Assembly: GCA_003221695.1 (NCBI GenBank)
Contig: QHSX01000046.1
Location: 59,478-123,477, forward strand
Direction of reading: 5' to 3'
DNA from: Candidatus Rokuibacteriota bacterium
Lineage (GTDB): Bacteria; Methylomirabilota; Methylomirabilia; Rokubacteriales; CSP1-6
DNA length: 64,000 nucleotides
Positions 1 through 10,917 of the stretch are shown here, one piece after another. Position 1 is the stretch's first letter. Every line of letters begins with the position of its first letter. The notes below the pieces were generated by a model. That model had not been told where the DNA came from, made no database searches, and saw nothing but the letters and a program-made list of their open reading frames with translations. The translations under genes and the position numbers were made by a program.

Positions 1-2354
<2,354 letters not shown>

Positions 2355-2362
<8 letters not shown>

Positions 2363-3911
2363 GAACGTCTGGTCGCGGGTCAGCCTCGTCACCGTCATGG
2401 TCATCGTGTCCGCCTGGTCCCTCTACCCCCTGAAGCGGACGATCAACCTCGGCCTCGACCTGCAGGGCGGTATCCATCTCGTGCTCGGCGTGGAGACCGA
2501 CAAGCACGTCGCGAGCCAGACCGACCGCGCCGCGGAGGACCTCAAGGCCACGCTCGAGCGCAAGGGCATCGCGGTCAAGCGCATCGCCCGCGAGGGTGAC
2601 GCGACCGTGGTCGTCGAGCTCGCGAGCCCGCAGAGCTGGAACGACGCCTTGACCGCGGCCTCCGAGCTCGGGAACTTCGAGCGGCGCGACGAGGACCAGG
2701 CCGCGGGCCGCTTCAAGCTCATCATGAGCGAGCGCGTGATCAGCCGGCTCCGCGACGACGCGGTCCGCCAGGGGCTCGAGACGATCCGCAACCGCGTCGA
2801 CCAGTTCGGCGTGGCGGAACCCACCATCACGCGGCAGGGGACCGAGCGGATCCTGATCCAGCTGCCGGGCATCCAGGATACGGCGCGGGCGAAGGCGCTC
2901 ATCGGCAAGACGGCGCTCCTCGAGTTCAAGCTGCTCGACGAGCGAACGCCGGTCGAGCAGGCGCTTGCCGGCCAGCTCCCGGAGACGTCCCAGGTCCTCT
3001 ACCGGCGCGAGATCGAGAAGCAGACCAAGGTCGAGCGCAAGGTGCCGTACGTCGTGCAGAAGCGCAGCCTCCTGACGGGGGCGGAGCTGACGCGCGCCGA
3101 GGTGCAGGCAGACCCGAACTCCCCCGGCAACTGGCAGGTGGCGATCGAGTTCACGTCGACGGGCGCGCGGATCTTCGGCGAGGTCACCGAGCAGAACGTC
3201 GGCAAGCACCTGGCGATCATCCTGGACGGCAACGTCTATTCGGCGCCCCGCATCAACGAGCGCATCCCCGGCGGGCGCGCGGTCATCACGGGCCAGTTCA
3301 CGGTGGACGAGGCGCGCGACCTCGCGATCGTGCTCCGCGCCGGTGCGCTGCCCGCTCCGGTCACGATCCTCGAGGAGCGGACGGTCGGACCGTCGCTCGG
3401 CGCCGACTCGATCCGCCAGGGGCTGATCGCGATCACGGCGTCGGCGGCGGTCGTTTTCGCGTTCATGCTCTTCTACTACCGGCTCTCAGGCCTCATCGCC
3501 GACGTCGCCCTCGGGCTCAACCTCCTCTTGCTCTTCGCCTGCATGGCGGCGATCGGGGCGACCCTCACGCTGCCGGGCCTGGCGGGGATCGCGCTCACCG
3601 TGGGCATGGCGGTGGACACGAACATCCTGATCTTCGAGCGGATCCGCGAAGAGCTGCGGGTGGGGAAGACGCCGCGAGCGTCGATCGAGGCCGGATTCAG
3701 GCGCGCCCTGCGCACCATCATCGACACGCACCTGACCGTCATGGGGACCGCGGTCATTCTCGTGAGCTTCGGGACAAGTTCCGTCAAGGGCTTCGGAGTG
3801 TCGCTGTTCATCGGGCTCGCGGCGAGCCTCTTCACCGCCTACTTCTTCACGCGTCTCCTGTTCGACCTCGTGTACATGGGCCGCCGCAAGGCCGAGGCCG
3901 TCTCGATATGA
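2355..3911 (+). CDS. secD: Protein translocase subunit SecD
   Basis: SecD works with SecF to drive late steps of protein export using the proton motive force. From ATG 2355 the protein is 518 residues: an N-terminal membrane helix, the periplasmic motif LGLDLQGGIHLVLGV, a P1 head region containing QFGVAEPTI, and an RND-type block of five membrane spans with GMAVDTNILIFERIREEL. The frame is open further upstream, but ATG 2355 starts exactly where homology should (MPRNVWSRVSLV), overlapping the yajC stop by 8 bases. No neighbouring gene intrudes. The function is secure. Confidence 0.97.
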
Positions 3912-4054
3912 AGCCTCGCGCATGGAATGGATAGCGAAATGAGGAACGGAACCGGTGCGCACGATGGAGCGCACGGTGACGTGCGGAACGGCGCCGCGCC
4001 GCACCTTTGTCAGGCCACCCACCGAGTCGCGCCTGGCTCGCGGCCCCCGGTACA

Positions 4055-4990
4055 ATGATCGAGCTCTTCAGGAACCCGAACTACGACTTCATCGGCAAGC
4101 GCAAGTGGGCGTACTACGCCTCGATCGCCTTCACCCTGATCAGCCTGACCTCCCTGATGGCCAAGGGTGGTCTGCGGTACGACATCGACTTCACCGGGGG
4201 CACGCTCACCCAGGTCCGCTTCGAGCAGGCGCCGTCCGTCGCGCAGATCCGTTCGAGCCTCGCGACGATCCATCTGGGCGAGTCCATCATCCAGAGGTTC
4301 GGGGACGAACGCGAGTTTATCATCCGCTTGCCGCTCGCGGCCGTGAGCTCCGAGGAGGTCCAGCAGCGCGTCCGGGCGGCGCTGACGGCCGGCGGGCTCG
4401 GAGGGTTCGAGATCCGTCGCGTCGAATTTGTCGGGCCTCAGGTCGGCCGTGACTTGCAGCTGCAGGCGGCCTACCTCGTGCTCATCGGCCTCGTGTGGAT
4501 CGCGATCTACATCGCCCTCCGCTTCGACCTCAAGGGCGGCGTCGCGGCGGTCATCGCCGTCATCCACGACGTGATCGTCTGCCTGGGCGCCCTCTCGCTC
4601 ACGAACCGCGAGTTCTCGCTCCCGGTGCTGGCGGCGCTCTTGACCATCATCGGCTACTCCGTCAACGACACGATCGTCGCGTACGACCGGTTGCGCGAGA
4701 ACCGCGGGAAAATGGTCCCGAAGGGCCGCACCTTCGCCGAGCAAATGAACGACGCGGTCAACCAGACGCTCTCGCGGACCATCCTGACCTCGCTGACCAC
4801 GTTCTTCTCGGCGGCGGTCCTGCTCTTCTTCGGGGGCAAGACGCTCGAGGACTTCGCGTTCGTCCTCTTCGTGGGGGTCATCACCGGGACCTACTCGACC
4901 ACGTACGTGGCCGCGGCGATCGTCGTGGACTGGACCCGGTACGTCGAGGGGCGGCTTCGGCGGTCCAAAAAAGCGGTGGCGAAAGCCTGA
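4055..4990 (+). CDS. secF: Protein translocase subunit SecF
   Basis: SecF is the partner of SecD. The 311-residue protein has the first membrane span followed by YDIDFTGGTLTQV, then a periplasmic part with FVGPQVGRDL, and the RND-type spans with GYSVNDTIVAYDRLRENRG and a C-terminal helix ending in a basic tail. I start at ATG 4055 (MIELFRNPNYDFIGKRKW), the normal SecF N-terminus; the open frame back to 4007 adds only unconserved residues. The 143 bases between secD and secF are longer than usual for this pair and show no convincing gene or promoter. Confidence 0.96.
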   Translation: MIELFRNPNYDFIGKRKWAYYASIAFTLISLTSLMAKGGLRYDIDFTGGTLTQVRFEQAPSVAQIRSSLATIHLGESIIQRFGDEREFIIRLPLAAVSSEEVQQRVRAALTAGGLGGFEIRRVEFVGPQVGRDLQLQAAYLVLIGLVWIAIYIALRFDLKGGVAAVIAVIHDVIVCLGALSLTNREFSLPVLAALLTIIGYSVNDTIVAYDRLRENRGKMVPKGRTFAEQMNDAVNQTLSRTILTSLTTFFSAAVLLFFGGKTLEDFAFVLFVGVITGTYSTTYVAAAIVVDWTRYVEGRLRRSKKAVAKA

Positions 4991-5032
4991 AGGACGCGTA
5001 AAATCATATGTTTAACGCGAGGGTTTCGCACC

Positions 5033-7180
5033 GTGACGCAAATTCAGGCGCTGATCGAGGAGATCCCGAAGTACCAGCCCGGGGCTGATCTCGGCCTCCT
5101 TGCCCGCGCCTACGAGTTTTCGGAGGCGTCACACCGCGGGCAGCAACGCGCCTCCGGCGAGCCGTACCTCAGCCACCCCGTCGAAGTCGCCACCCTTCTC
5201 GTGAACTTCAAGATGGACGTCACGACCGTGACGGCGGGGCTGCTGCACGACGTCCTCGAAGACACCAAGGCCACCAAGGAAGACCTCGAGCGCGAGTTCG
5301 GCGCCGAGATCGCCGAGCTCGTGGACGGCGTGACGAAGATCGGCAAGCTCGCGTTCTCCTCGCGCGAGGAGCGCCAGGCCGAGAACTTCCGCAAGATGCT
5401 CGTCGCCATGGCGCGCGACCTGCGCGTGCTGATGATCAAGCTCGCCGACCGCCTGCACAACATGCGGACCCTCAGTTACCTGCCTTCCGACAAGGGGAAG
5501 AAGATCGCGCAGGAGACGCTCGACATCTACGCGCCCCTGGCGCACCGACTCGGTATGGCCAAGGTGAAGGCGGAGCTCGAGGACCTGGCGCTGCGCAGCC
5601 TCAACCCGGAGGACTACGTCGACCTCCAGAAGCGCGTGGCCAAGCGTCGCCTCGAGCGCGAGGCGGACATCAACCAGGTGATCGCGATCATCGAGCGGAA
5701 GCTGTCGGAGGTCGGGATCGAGTCGCAGATCCGCGGCCGGCCAAAGCACTTCTACTCGATCTGGAAGAAGATGCACGATCAGGGCCGGGAGTTCGACGAG
5801 ATCTACGACCTCACCGCGGTCCGTGTCATCACGATGTCCGTCCGCGACTGCTACGGCGCCCTCGGCGTCATCCACTCGCTGTGGAAGCCGGTGCCCGGCC
5901 GCTTCAAGGACTTCATCGCGATGCCGAAGGTGAACATGTACCAGTCGCTCCACACGACGGTCATCGGTCCCAAGGGCGACCCGGTCGAGATCCAGATCCG
6001 CACGCGCGAGATGCACCGGATCGCCGAGGAGGGCATCGCGGCGCACTGGCTCTACAAGGAGAAGAAGTCGGGCAGGGACAAGCTCGACGAGTCGCTCCTC
6101 TGGCTACGGCAGCTTATCGAGACCCAGCAGGACATGAAGGACCCGCGCGAGTTCATGGACACCGTGCGCGTCGACCTGTTCCCCGACGAGGTGTACGTCT
6201 TCACGCCCAAGGGCGACGTGAAGGCGCTCCCCGAGGGTTCCACGCCGATCGACTTCGCCTACGCGGTCCACACGAAGGTCGGCGAGCACTGCGTCGGCGC
6301 GAAGGTGAACGGCAAGCTCGTGCCGCTGCGCTACACGCTCCGCCAGGGGGACATCGTCGAGATCATCACGGCGCCGAGCCAGCATCCGAGCCGCGACTGG
6401 CTCAAGATCGTCAAGTCCACGCGCGCCAGGTCGAAGATCAACCAGTGGCTCAAGGTCGAGGAGCGCGCGCGCTCGATCGAGCTGGGCCGAGAGCTCTTCG
6501 AGCGTGAGGCCAAGAAGTACCGGCTCAATCCGACGGCCCTGCTCGGCGGGGAGGAGATCAAGAAGGCGGCGGCCGACCTCGGCTACGCGACCGGCGACGA
6601 CCTTCTGGCGGCGCTCGGCTACGGCAAGAGCTCGGTGCACCAGCTCCTGAACAAGCTGGTACCCGGCGCCCTCCTCGAGCCGCCGGAGCGGGCCAAGACG
6701 GCGACGACGGCGCCGCGCCCGAAGGGCGACCAGGGCGTCCGCATCCGCGGCGTGGACGACCTGCTCGTCCGCTTCGCGAAGTGCTGTAACCCGCTCCCCG
6801 GCGACCAGATCGTGGGCTTCATCACGCGGGGGCGCGGGCTCACCGTCCACGGACGCGATTGCCTCACCGTCGCCAAGAGCGTCCTCGACCGGGAGCGGCT
6901 CATCAACGTCGAGTGGGACGCGGCGGAGCCCGGCAAGCGCCCCGTCAAGGTCGCCGTCTACATCGGCCGGGATCGCCCGGGACTCCTGGCCGAGATCACC
7001 GGGGCGATCTCGTCACGCAACGGCAACATCACCAAGGCCGAGGTCACGGTCACCGACGACCGCCGGGGCATCAACCACTTCGTGATCGAGGTCGCCGACC
7101 TCCTCCAGCTCCAGGACATCATCGGCGCGATCCGCGAGATCAGGGACGTCATCAACGTCGAGCGCGTCCGAGGACTCTAG
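5033..7180 (+). CDS. rel: Bifunctional (p)ppGpp synthetase/hydrolase
   Basis: This cytoplasmic enzyme makes and degrades the alarmone (p)ppGpp in the stringent response. Domains in order are: HD hydrolase with intact metal residues (H48 in SHPVE, H72-D73 in LLHDVLEDT); the RelA/SpoT synthetase domain with GRPKHFYSIWKKM and GRFKDFIAMPK; a TGS domain (about 385-445, VYVFTPKGDVKALPEGSTP); and a C-terminal ACT domain (VAVYIGRDRPGLLAEIT). The RFKD motif and intact HD site indicate a two-way enzyme rather than a RelA-type pure synthetase. The GTG start at 5033 follows secF by 42 bases, so it may share that transcript. Length (715) is normal. Confidence 0.96.
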   Translation: MTQIQALIEEIPKYQPGADLGLLARAYEFSEASHRGQQRASGEPYLSHPVEVATLLVNFKMDVTTVTAGLLHDVLEDTKATKEDLEREFGAEIAELVDGVTKIGKLAFSSREERQAENFRKMLVAMARDLRVLMIKLADRLHNMRTLSYLPSDKGKKIAQETLDIYAPLAHRLGMAKVKAELEDLALRSLNPEDYVDLQKRVAKRRLEREADINQVIAIIERKLSEVGIESQIRGRPKHFYSIWKKMHDQGREFDEIYDLTAVRVITMSVRDCYGALGVIHSLWKPVPGRFKDFIAMPKVNMYQSLHTTVIGPKGDPVEIQIRTREMHRIAEEGIAAHWLYKEKKSGRDKLDESLLWLRQLIETQQDMKDPREFMDTVRVDLFPDEVYVFTPKGDVKALPEGSTPIDFAYAVHTKVGEHCVGAKVNGKLVPLRYTLRQGDIVEIITAPSQHPSRDWLKIVKSTRARSKINQWLKVEERARSIELGRELFEREAKKYRLNPTALLGGEEIKKAAADLGYATGDDLLAALGYGKSSVHQLLNKLVPGALLEPPERAKTATTAPRPKGDQGVRIRGVDDLLVRFAKCCNPLPGDQIVGFITRGRGLTVHGRDCLTVAKSVLDRERLINVEWDAAEPGKRPVKVAVYIGRDRPGLLAEITGAISSRNGNITKAEVTVTDDRRGINHFVIEVADLLQLQDIIGAIREIRDVINVERVRGL

Positions 7181-7299
7181 GTTGGCGAGGGGTCCTGTCG
7201 CGGCTCGCGGCGCGCGCCGTGCTCGCTCCACCCATCCCCCAGTGGGTCCCTTACGCTGCGCGCGGCGCGCACCGCTCGCCGCGCCACCCCTCGCCAACC
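7180..7299. repeat. Long interrupted inverted repeat
   Basis: The region between rel and the next gene is almost wholly one fold-back. Perfect 14-base outer arms (GGTTGGCGAGGGGT at 7180-7193 and its complement at 7286-7299) enclose inner segments that are also largely complementary (about 7198-7222 with 7255-7283). The apex carries ACCCA (7230-7234) and TGGGT (7243-7247). There is no T-run, so it is not a standard intrinsic terminator. It could be a REP-like element or an RNA-stabilising structure ending the rel transcript. Confidence 0.7.
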
Positions 7300-7324
7300 C
7301 GACTCCTTCTCGCGCTCGGGCGTC

Positions 7325-7699
7325 ATGACGCGGCGGCAGTTCGAGGCGCTGGTGGACCGGGCGCTCCGGCGCCTGCCGCGGACGTTCAAGGACAAGCTCG
7401 CCAACATCGCGGTCGTCGTCGAGGCCTGGCCGGATGACGCGACGCTCGCCGAGCTCGGCATCGAGCCCCCCGACACGCTCTACGGGCTCTACCGGGGTGT
7501 CGACCTCACGCACCGCGACTCGAGCTACGGCAACGTGCTCCCCGACACGGTGACGATCTACCAGGGCCCGATCGAGGAAGACTGCGACGACGAGGAGGAG
7601 ATGGCGGAGCTCGTGCGCGAGACCGTCGTCCACGAGGTCGGCCATTACTTCGGTCTGGACGACGAGACGATGGAGCGCATCGAGGACCCCGACGCGTAG
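7325..7699 (+). CDS. Small zincin-type metallopeptidase family protein
   Basis: A 124-residue protein with a single clear motif near the C-terminus, V-V-H-E-V-G-H-Y-F-G-L-D-D. This HExGHxxGxxD pattern is the zinc site of the small minimal zincins (the family formerly called DUF1025). The acidic stretch before it (EEDCDDEEEMAEL) and the segment YGLYRGVDL, followed by a DTVTIYQGPI strand, are also typical. Members are uncharacterised and their substrates unknown. It starts at ATG 7325, after the inverted repeat, and its stop directly abuts the next ATG, so the two are probably translated together. The family call is confident; no biological role can be given. Confidence 0.85.
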   Translation: MTRRQFEALVDRALRRLPRTFKDKLANIAVVVEAWPDDATLAELGIEPPDTLYGLYRGVDLTHRDSSYGNVLPDTVTIYQGPIEEDCDDEEEMAELVRETVVHEVGHYFGLDDETMERIEDPDA

Positions 7700-9382
7700 A
7701 TGACCGCGGGCCGGCGGCTCGTCGACGCCCTCGTCGCCGTCGCGTCCCGCTACGAGCCCGCGGCGCGCAAAGAGAAGCTCCGCCTCCTCGGCGCGCTCGC
7801 GGGTCGGCGCCTCGGGCGGCCGCGGGCGCTCCTCCGTCTCCACGAGACGCTGTGCTTTCTCCAGGCGTACCCCGACGATCCCGAGGTTCTCGAGCACGTC
7901 GACCGTGCGCTGGCGGAATTCCCCCGGCGCGTGGCGCGACTCCGGGCTGCCGCCCGCGGGCGCCTCCACGATTCCGGCATCGTGAACACGACGCTCGATT
8001 ACCCGTTTGGTCTTCCGATGGCGCGCTGGCTCTCCACGCGCTTTCCGCGCGACTGCGAGGTCGCGTGGGCCCGCTTCGTGGACACCGAACGGTTGGACGA
8101 GACGCTGTCGCTCCTCGCCGCCGCCGCGGAGGGGGACGCGTTCAGCGAGGGCGGGATGGGCTGGCGCGCCTGGCTCCGCGTCGCCAAGGGCGGCCGGCGG
8201 ATGAGCGACCTCCAGCTCCTCCTCGAGGTGTTCGAGCGGACGGGGCTCCCGGAGGAGACGCGCGACTGGCTCTACGAGAGCCTGGCGCTGCCGGTCATGT
8301 GGCGCCTCCGGTCCGTCGGCGCCTCACGCACGCTCGCTCGGGTCCCACCCGCCCGCGTGTTCTTCCACGCGGACGGGCTCGAGCGGCGGGCGGCTTCCCT
8401 CGTCGACGCGCTCGCGCGACCGCTGCCGTCGCTGCGGCGGGCGCCGCGCGCCCTGGCCGAGGCGCTGCTCGAGGCGGCCCGCGTGGCAATGGCCACGCGC
8501 CAGCGCGAGCTTCACGCCTTCTCGCATCCGAACCCCGACGACGTCCTGCTGGTGGACGCCGAGCGCGGCGTCCGGCTCGTCTTCGTCGGGATCCTGCCGG
8601 GGTTCCGCCTGCCGCTCGAGGGCTACTACGCGTTCCTCGCCCTCAAGAACGGGATTCCCGTGGCGTACGGCGGCGGCTGGGAGCTCTTCGGCACGCTCGA
8701 CTTCGCCGTCAACGTCTTCGCAGCGTTCCGTCAGGGGGAGTCGGCGTTCGTCGCGACCGAGCTGCTCCGGGCGTACCGGCGGATCTTCGGGATGCGAACG
8801 GTCGTCGTGGATCGCTACCAGCTCGGCCACGAGAGCGCCGAGGCGCTCCGCTCCGGGTCCTTCTACTTCTACCACCGCCTCGGCTTCCGGCCCCGCGATC
8901 CGGTGGTGCTGGGCGTGCTGGCGGCCGAGCAGTCGAAGATCACCGCGGACCGGTCGTATCGCTCGCCCATCCCGGTCCTCACGCGGCTCGCAGGGGCCGA
9001 GGTCTATCTGACGCTCCCGGGGGGCCACCCCCAGCCCGAGCAGCGTCTCCGTGCGACAGATGTCTCGGGACTCGTCGCCCGCTTGATCGCGCGCGACTTC
9101 GGCGGCGACCGCCGTGTCGCCGTGGAAGAATCGACGGCCCGCGCGCGGCGCGCGCTCGGCGTCTCCGGGTGGACCGCCTGGCCGGCAGCCGAGCGTTGCG
9201 CCTTCGCTCGGCTGTCGCTGGTCGCGGCGCTCATCACGGATCTCGAGCGGTGGCCGTCCGCGGAGCGTCGCCGGCTCGTGCGCGTCTTCCGCGCGAAGGG
9301 ATGCGGCAGCGAGCGCGCGTACGCCAACCTCCTGGACTCTCATCGTCGGTTTCGACGCAGCCTCGAGGCGCTGGTCACGTAA
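7700..9382 (+). CDS. Uncharacterised 560-residue protein
   Basis: I do not recognise a characterised family. The ATG directly follows the stop of the zincin gene. The N-terminal half is helical and rich in Arg, Ala and Leu (for example LLGALAGRRLGRPRALLRLHE). The centre has an alternating hydrophobic pattern (RLVFVGILPGFRLPLEGYYAF, about residues 292-312; GIPVAYGGGWELFGTLDFAVN) followed by GSFYFYHRLGFRPRDP, which loosely resembles an acetyltransferase-like fold ending in a YxxxGF strand. No signal peptide or membrane span is visible. Codon use matches its neighbours, so the gene is surely real. An acyl-transferase fold is possible, but that is inference. Confidence 0.75.
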   Translation: MTAGRRLVDALVAVASRYEPAARKEKLRLLGALAGRRLGRPRALLRLHETLCFLQAYPDDPEVLEHVDRALAEFPRRVARLRAAARGRLHDSGIVNTTLDYPFGLPMARWLSTRFPRDCEVAWARFVDTERLDETLSLLAAAAEGDAFSEGGMGWRAWLRVAKGGRRMSDLQLLLEVFERTGLPEETRDWLYESLALPVMWRLRSVGASRTLARVPPARVFFHADGLERRAASLVDALARPLPSLRRAPRALAEALLEAARVAMATRQRELHAFSHPNPDDVLLVDAERGVRLVFVGILPGFRLPLEGYYAFLALKNGIPVAYGGGWELFGTLDFAVNVFAAFRQGESAFVATELLRAYRRIFGMRTVVVDRYQLGHESAEALRSGSFYFYHRLGFRPRDPVVLGVLAAEQSKITADRSYRSPIPVLTRLAGAEVYLTLPGGHPQPEQRLRATDVSGLVARLIARDFGGDRRVAVEESTARARRALGVSGWTAWPAAERCAFARLSLVAALITDLERWPSAERRRLVRVFRAKGCGSERAYANLLDSHRRFRRSLEALVT

Positions 9383-9390
9383 GTTTTCGC

Positions 9391-9420
9391 TTGACAGTCA
9401 CTTTCATTCATCCGTATGGT
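9391..9420 (+). promoter_or_regulatory. Sigma-70-type promoter
   Basis: A perfect -35 hexamer TTGACA (9391-9396) is followed by an 18-base spacer and TATGGT (9415-9420) as -10. It sits in the 74-base gap upstream of the AbiEi-like gene, and the local sequence is markedly more AT-rich than its surroundings. Transcription would begin near 9427, inside the palindrome at 9420-9437. Confidence 0.75.
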
Positions 9421-9437
9421 TTCAGCAGATGCTGAAA
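9420..9437. promoter_or_regulatory. Operator-like palindrome
   Basis: TTTCAGCA and TGCTGAAA form perfect 8-base arms separated by GA. The dyad touches the -10 box and covers the predicted transcription start of the downstream gene, a position suited to repression. The gene it precedes encodes a winged-helix protein, so autoregulation is the simplest reading. Confidence 0.65.
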
Positions 9438-9456
9438 GGCGGGGAATCAACGAAAC

Positions 9457-10506
9457 ATGCTCAAATCCGCGGAGATCCAGCGACAGGTGGCTCAGCGGCT
9501 TCGGGAGCTTCTTCCCAAGGCAAAGGCCTGGGAGGAGCGGACCGACGTCAAAATCGCTGGGCACGCCGCGGGTTTAGTGGTCCGGTTCCGCCTCGTCGAT
9601 CAGGAGCATACCGTGGTCGTTGAGGTCAGCTCACTCGGGCAACCGCGACAGATCAGAGGCGCAGTCACGAGGTTTTCGGAGATCCGTCGCGAGCTCCCGG
9701 GGGCGTATCCCGTCGCCGCCGCCGTCTACATCGGGCCCCAGAGTGCCCGGATCCTCAAGAGTCACAACCTCGGGTACGTCGACCTCTCCGGCAACTGCTA
9801 CCTCGCCTTCGAGAACGTCCTGATCGAGAAAGAAGGCAAGAAGAACCTCCGTCCCTCGACGCGGCCGCTCCGCTCGCTGTTCGCGCCGCGCGCCACCCGG
9901 GTCGCGCGCGTGCTCCTCGTCGAGCCGGCGCGGGCCTGGCGTCTCGAGGAGCTGGCGCGCGCCGCCGAGGTGAGCCTGGGCCACGCGCACAACGTCGTGA
10001 AGCGACTTCAAGAGCTCGCCTGGGTGGAGCGCGACGAGAACCAGAGGATCCGTCTCGGCAAGCCCGCCGACCTCCTCGAGGGCTGGTGCGAGTCGTACAC
10101 CTACCGGGCGAACGAGATGAGCGCCTACGCCGCGCCCGAGCGCGTGACCCGCGCGTTCATGAGCGCGATCGCGCGCGCGGCGACGGCCGAGGGACGTCGC
10201 TACGCGTTCACCCTCAACGCCGGCGTGTCGCTCGTGGCCCCGAGCCTCCGCGTGCCGGCCGTGCACTGCTATCTCGACGGGGACCCGGCCCCGCTCGCCG
10301 CCGCGCTCGGGCTCCGCGCGACGGCCGAACCGGAAGGCGCCGTGCACTTCCTCGCGCCCTACGACCCCGGCGTCTTCTACGCCACGCTGGAGAAGGGCGG
10401 GCTCACGGTGGTGTGTCTGCCGCAGCTCTACGCCGACCTCGTGCACTACGAGCGGCGGGGGCGTGAGCAGGCCGAGCACCTCCGTCGCGAGGCGATGGGC
10501 TACTGA
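9457..10506 (+). CDS. AbiEi-like (type IV antitoxin-like) winged-helix protein
   Basis: This 349-residue protein has three parts. Residues 1-130 form an alpha/beta segment resembling a nuclease-like fold (VVVEVSS; AAAVYIGPQSARILKSHNLG; YVDLSGNCYLAF) but without a clear E-x-K catalytic pair. Residues 145-195 form a winged helix (RLEELARAAEVSLGHAHNVV, then KRLQELAWVER). The C-terminal domain begins around residue 210 and has YAFTLNAGVSLVAPSL. This layout matches proteins annotated as AbiEi-type antitoxin or transcriptional regulator. AbiEi proteins repress their own promoters through inverted repeats, which fits the palindrome at 9420-9437. No AbiEii toxin or other partner is adjacent, so it may be a solitary regulator. 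Family assignment is from memory of sequence layout, not a search. Confidence 0.6.
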   Translation: MLKSAEIQRQVAQRLRELLPKAKAWEERTDVKIAGHAAGLVVRFRLVDQEHTVVVEVSSLGQPRQIRGAVTRFSEIRRELPGAYPVAAAVYIGPQSARILKSHNLGYVDLSGNCYLAFENVLIEKEGKKNLRPSTRPLRSLFAPRATRVARVLLVEPARAWRLEELARAAEVSLGHAHNVVKRLQELAWVERDENQRIRLGKPADLLEGWCESYTYRANEMSAYAAPERVTRAFMSAIARAATAEGRRYAFTLNAGVSLVAPSLRVPAVHCYLDGDPAPLAAALGLRATAEPEGAVHFLAPYDPGVFYATLEKGGLTVVCLPQLYADLVHYERRGREQAEHLRREAMGY

Positions 10507-10556
10507 TCGGCCCAGGCGCGCAGTGAATCCCAGACCGAGAGGAGGTGAGAACCGAG

Positions 10557-10595
10557 ATGAAGAAGAAGGCGACGAAGAAAAAGAAGAAGAAGTAA
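10557..10595 (+). CDS. 12-residue lysine-rich micro-ORF
   Basis: ATG 10557 opens a 12-codon frame reading MKKKATKKKKKK, ended by TAA. A near-perfect Shine-Dalgarno, GGAGGTGA (10541-10548), lies 8 bases upstream, stronger than for most genes here. Two hairpins follow (10611-10634 and 10645-10669). The arrangement looks like a translated short peptide with its own terminator. It could be a cationic peptide, a leader peptide, or the relic of a longer lysine-rich tail. A poly-lysine run could also stall ribosomes. No function is known to me. Confidence 0.5.
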   Translation: MKKKATKKKKKK

Positions 10596-10610
10596 GTGTC
10601 GTGGGTCCGC

Positions 10611-10634
10611 GGTGGGGGGTGGCCGCCTCCCACC
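10611..10634. repeat. Hairpin downstream of the micro-ORF
   Basis: GGTGGGGGG pairs with CCTCCCACC with one mismatch, around a TGGCCG loop. It lies between the lysine-rich micro-ORF and the stronger hairpin at 10645-10669. It may form part of a two-hairpin transcription end. Confidence 0.5.
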
Positions 10635-10644
10635 AGCTACCAAT

Positions 10645-10669
10645 CGGGAGGGGGCGACGCCCCCTCCCG
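10645..10669. terminator. Strong hairpin, probable bidirectional terminator
   Basis: CGGGAGGGGGCG is followed, after one base, by its exact complement (realistically a 10-base stem with a CGACG loop), then TTTGTG on the plus strand. It lies between a plus-strand unit ending at 10595 and rpmB ending at 10683 on the minus strand, the right place to stop both. The arm sequence is shared with palindromes at 15416-15469, 41219-41271 and 57177-57205. Confidence 0.6.
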
Positions 10670-10682
10670 TTTGTGCCTGTGC

Positions 10683-10874
10683 TTAAATGACCTTGGTGAC
10701 CTTGCCCGCCTTGAGACACCGGGTGCAGACGCGCAGGCGCCGGGTCGTTCCGGCGACCGCGACCCGCATCGAGACGAGGTTCGGGAGCCACCGTCGCTTC
10801 GTGAGCTTGTGCGCGTGGCTGATCGTATGACCGACCGCGGGGCCCTTCCCGCAGATATCGCAGCGCTGCGCCAT
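10683..10874 (-). CDS. rpmB: 50S ribosomal protein L28
   Basis: This is a 63-residue structural protein of the large ribosomal subunit. It has the typical start MAQRCDICGKGPAVGH, the basic core HAHKLTKRRWLPNL and the C-terminal VCTRCLKAGKVTK. It carries the four-cysteine zinc-ribbon version (C5, C8, C50, C53). The start is fixed by homology and by AAGGAG just upstream of ATG 10874. The open frame extends further upstream but those residues are not L28. It is divergent from recG, with 43 bases between the starts. Confidence 0.96.
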   Translation of the reverse strand: MAQRCDICGKGPAVGHTISHAHKLTKRRWLPNLVSMRVAVAGTTRRLRVCTRCLKAGKVTKVI

Positions 10875-10917
10875 GCACGCTCCTTGGGATTGATCCGCGT
10901 CGTGGGGGACGCCGGCT

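Noticed and set aside
4007..4056. Promoter for secF (TTGTCA at 4007 and TACAAT at 4051)
   Set aside because: The spacing is 38 bases, too long, and the -10 would overlap the start codon.
5033..7180. RelA-type monofunctional synthetase
   Set aside because: The HD residues H72-D73 and the RFKD motif indicate a bifunctional Rel/SpoT enzyme.
7180..7299. tRNA or rRNA gene
   Set aside because: The fold-back is a single long hairpin without cloverleaf arms, anticodon loop or TPsiC consensus. I saw no tRNA-like sequence elsewhere in the window.
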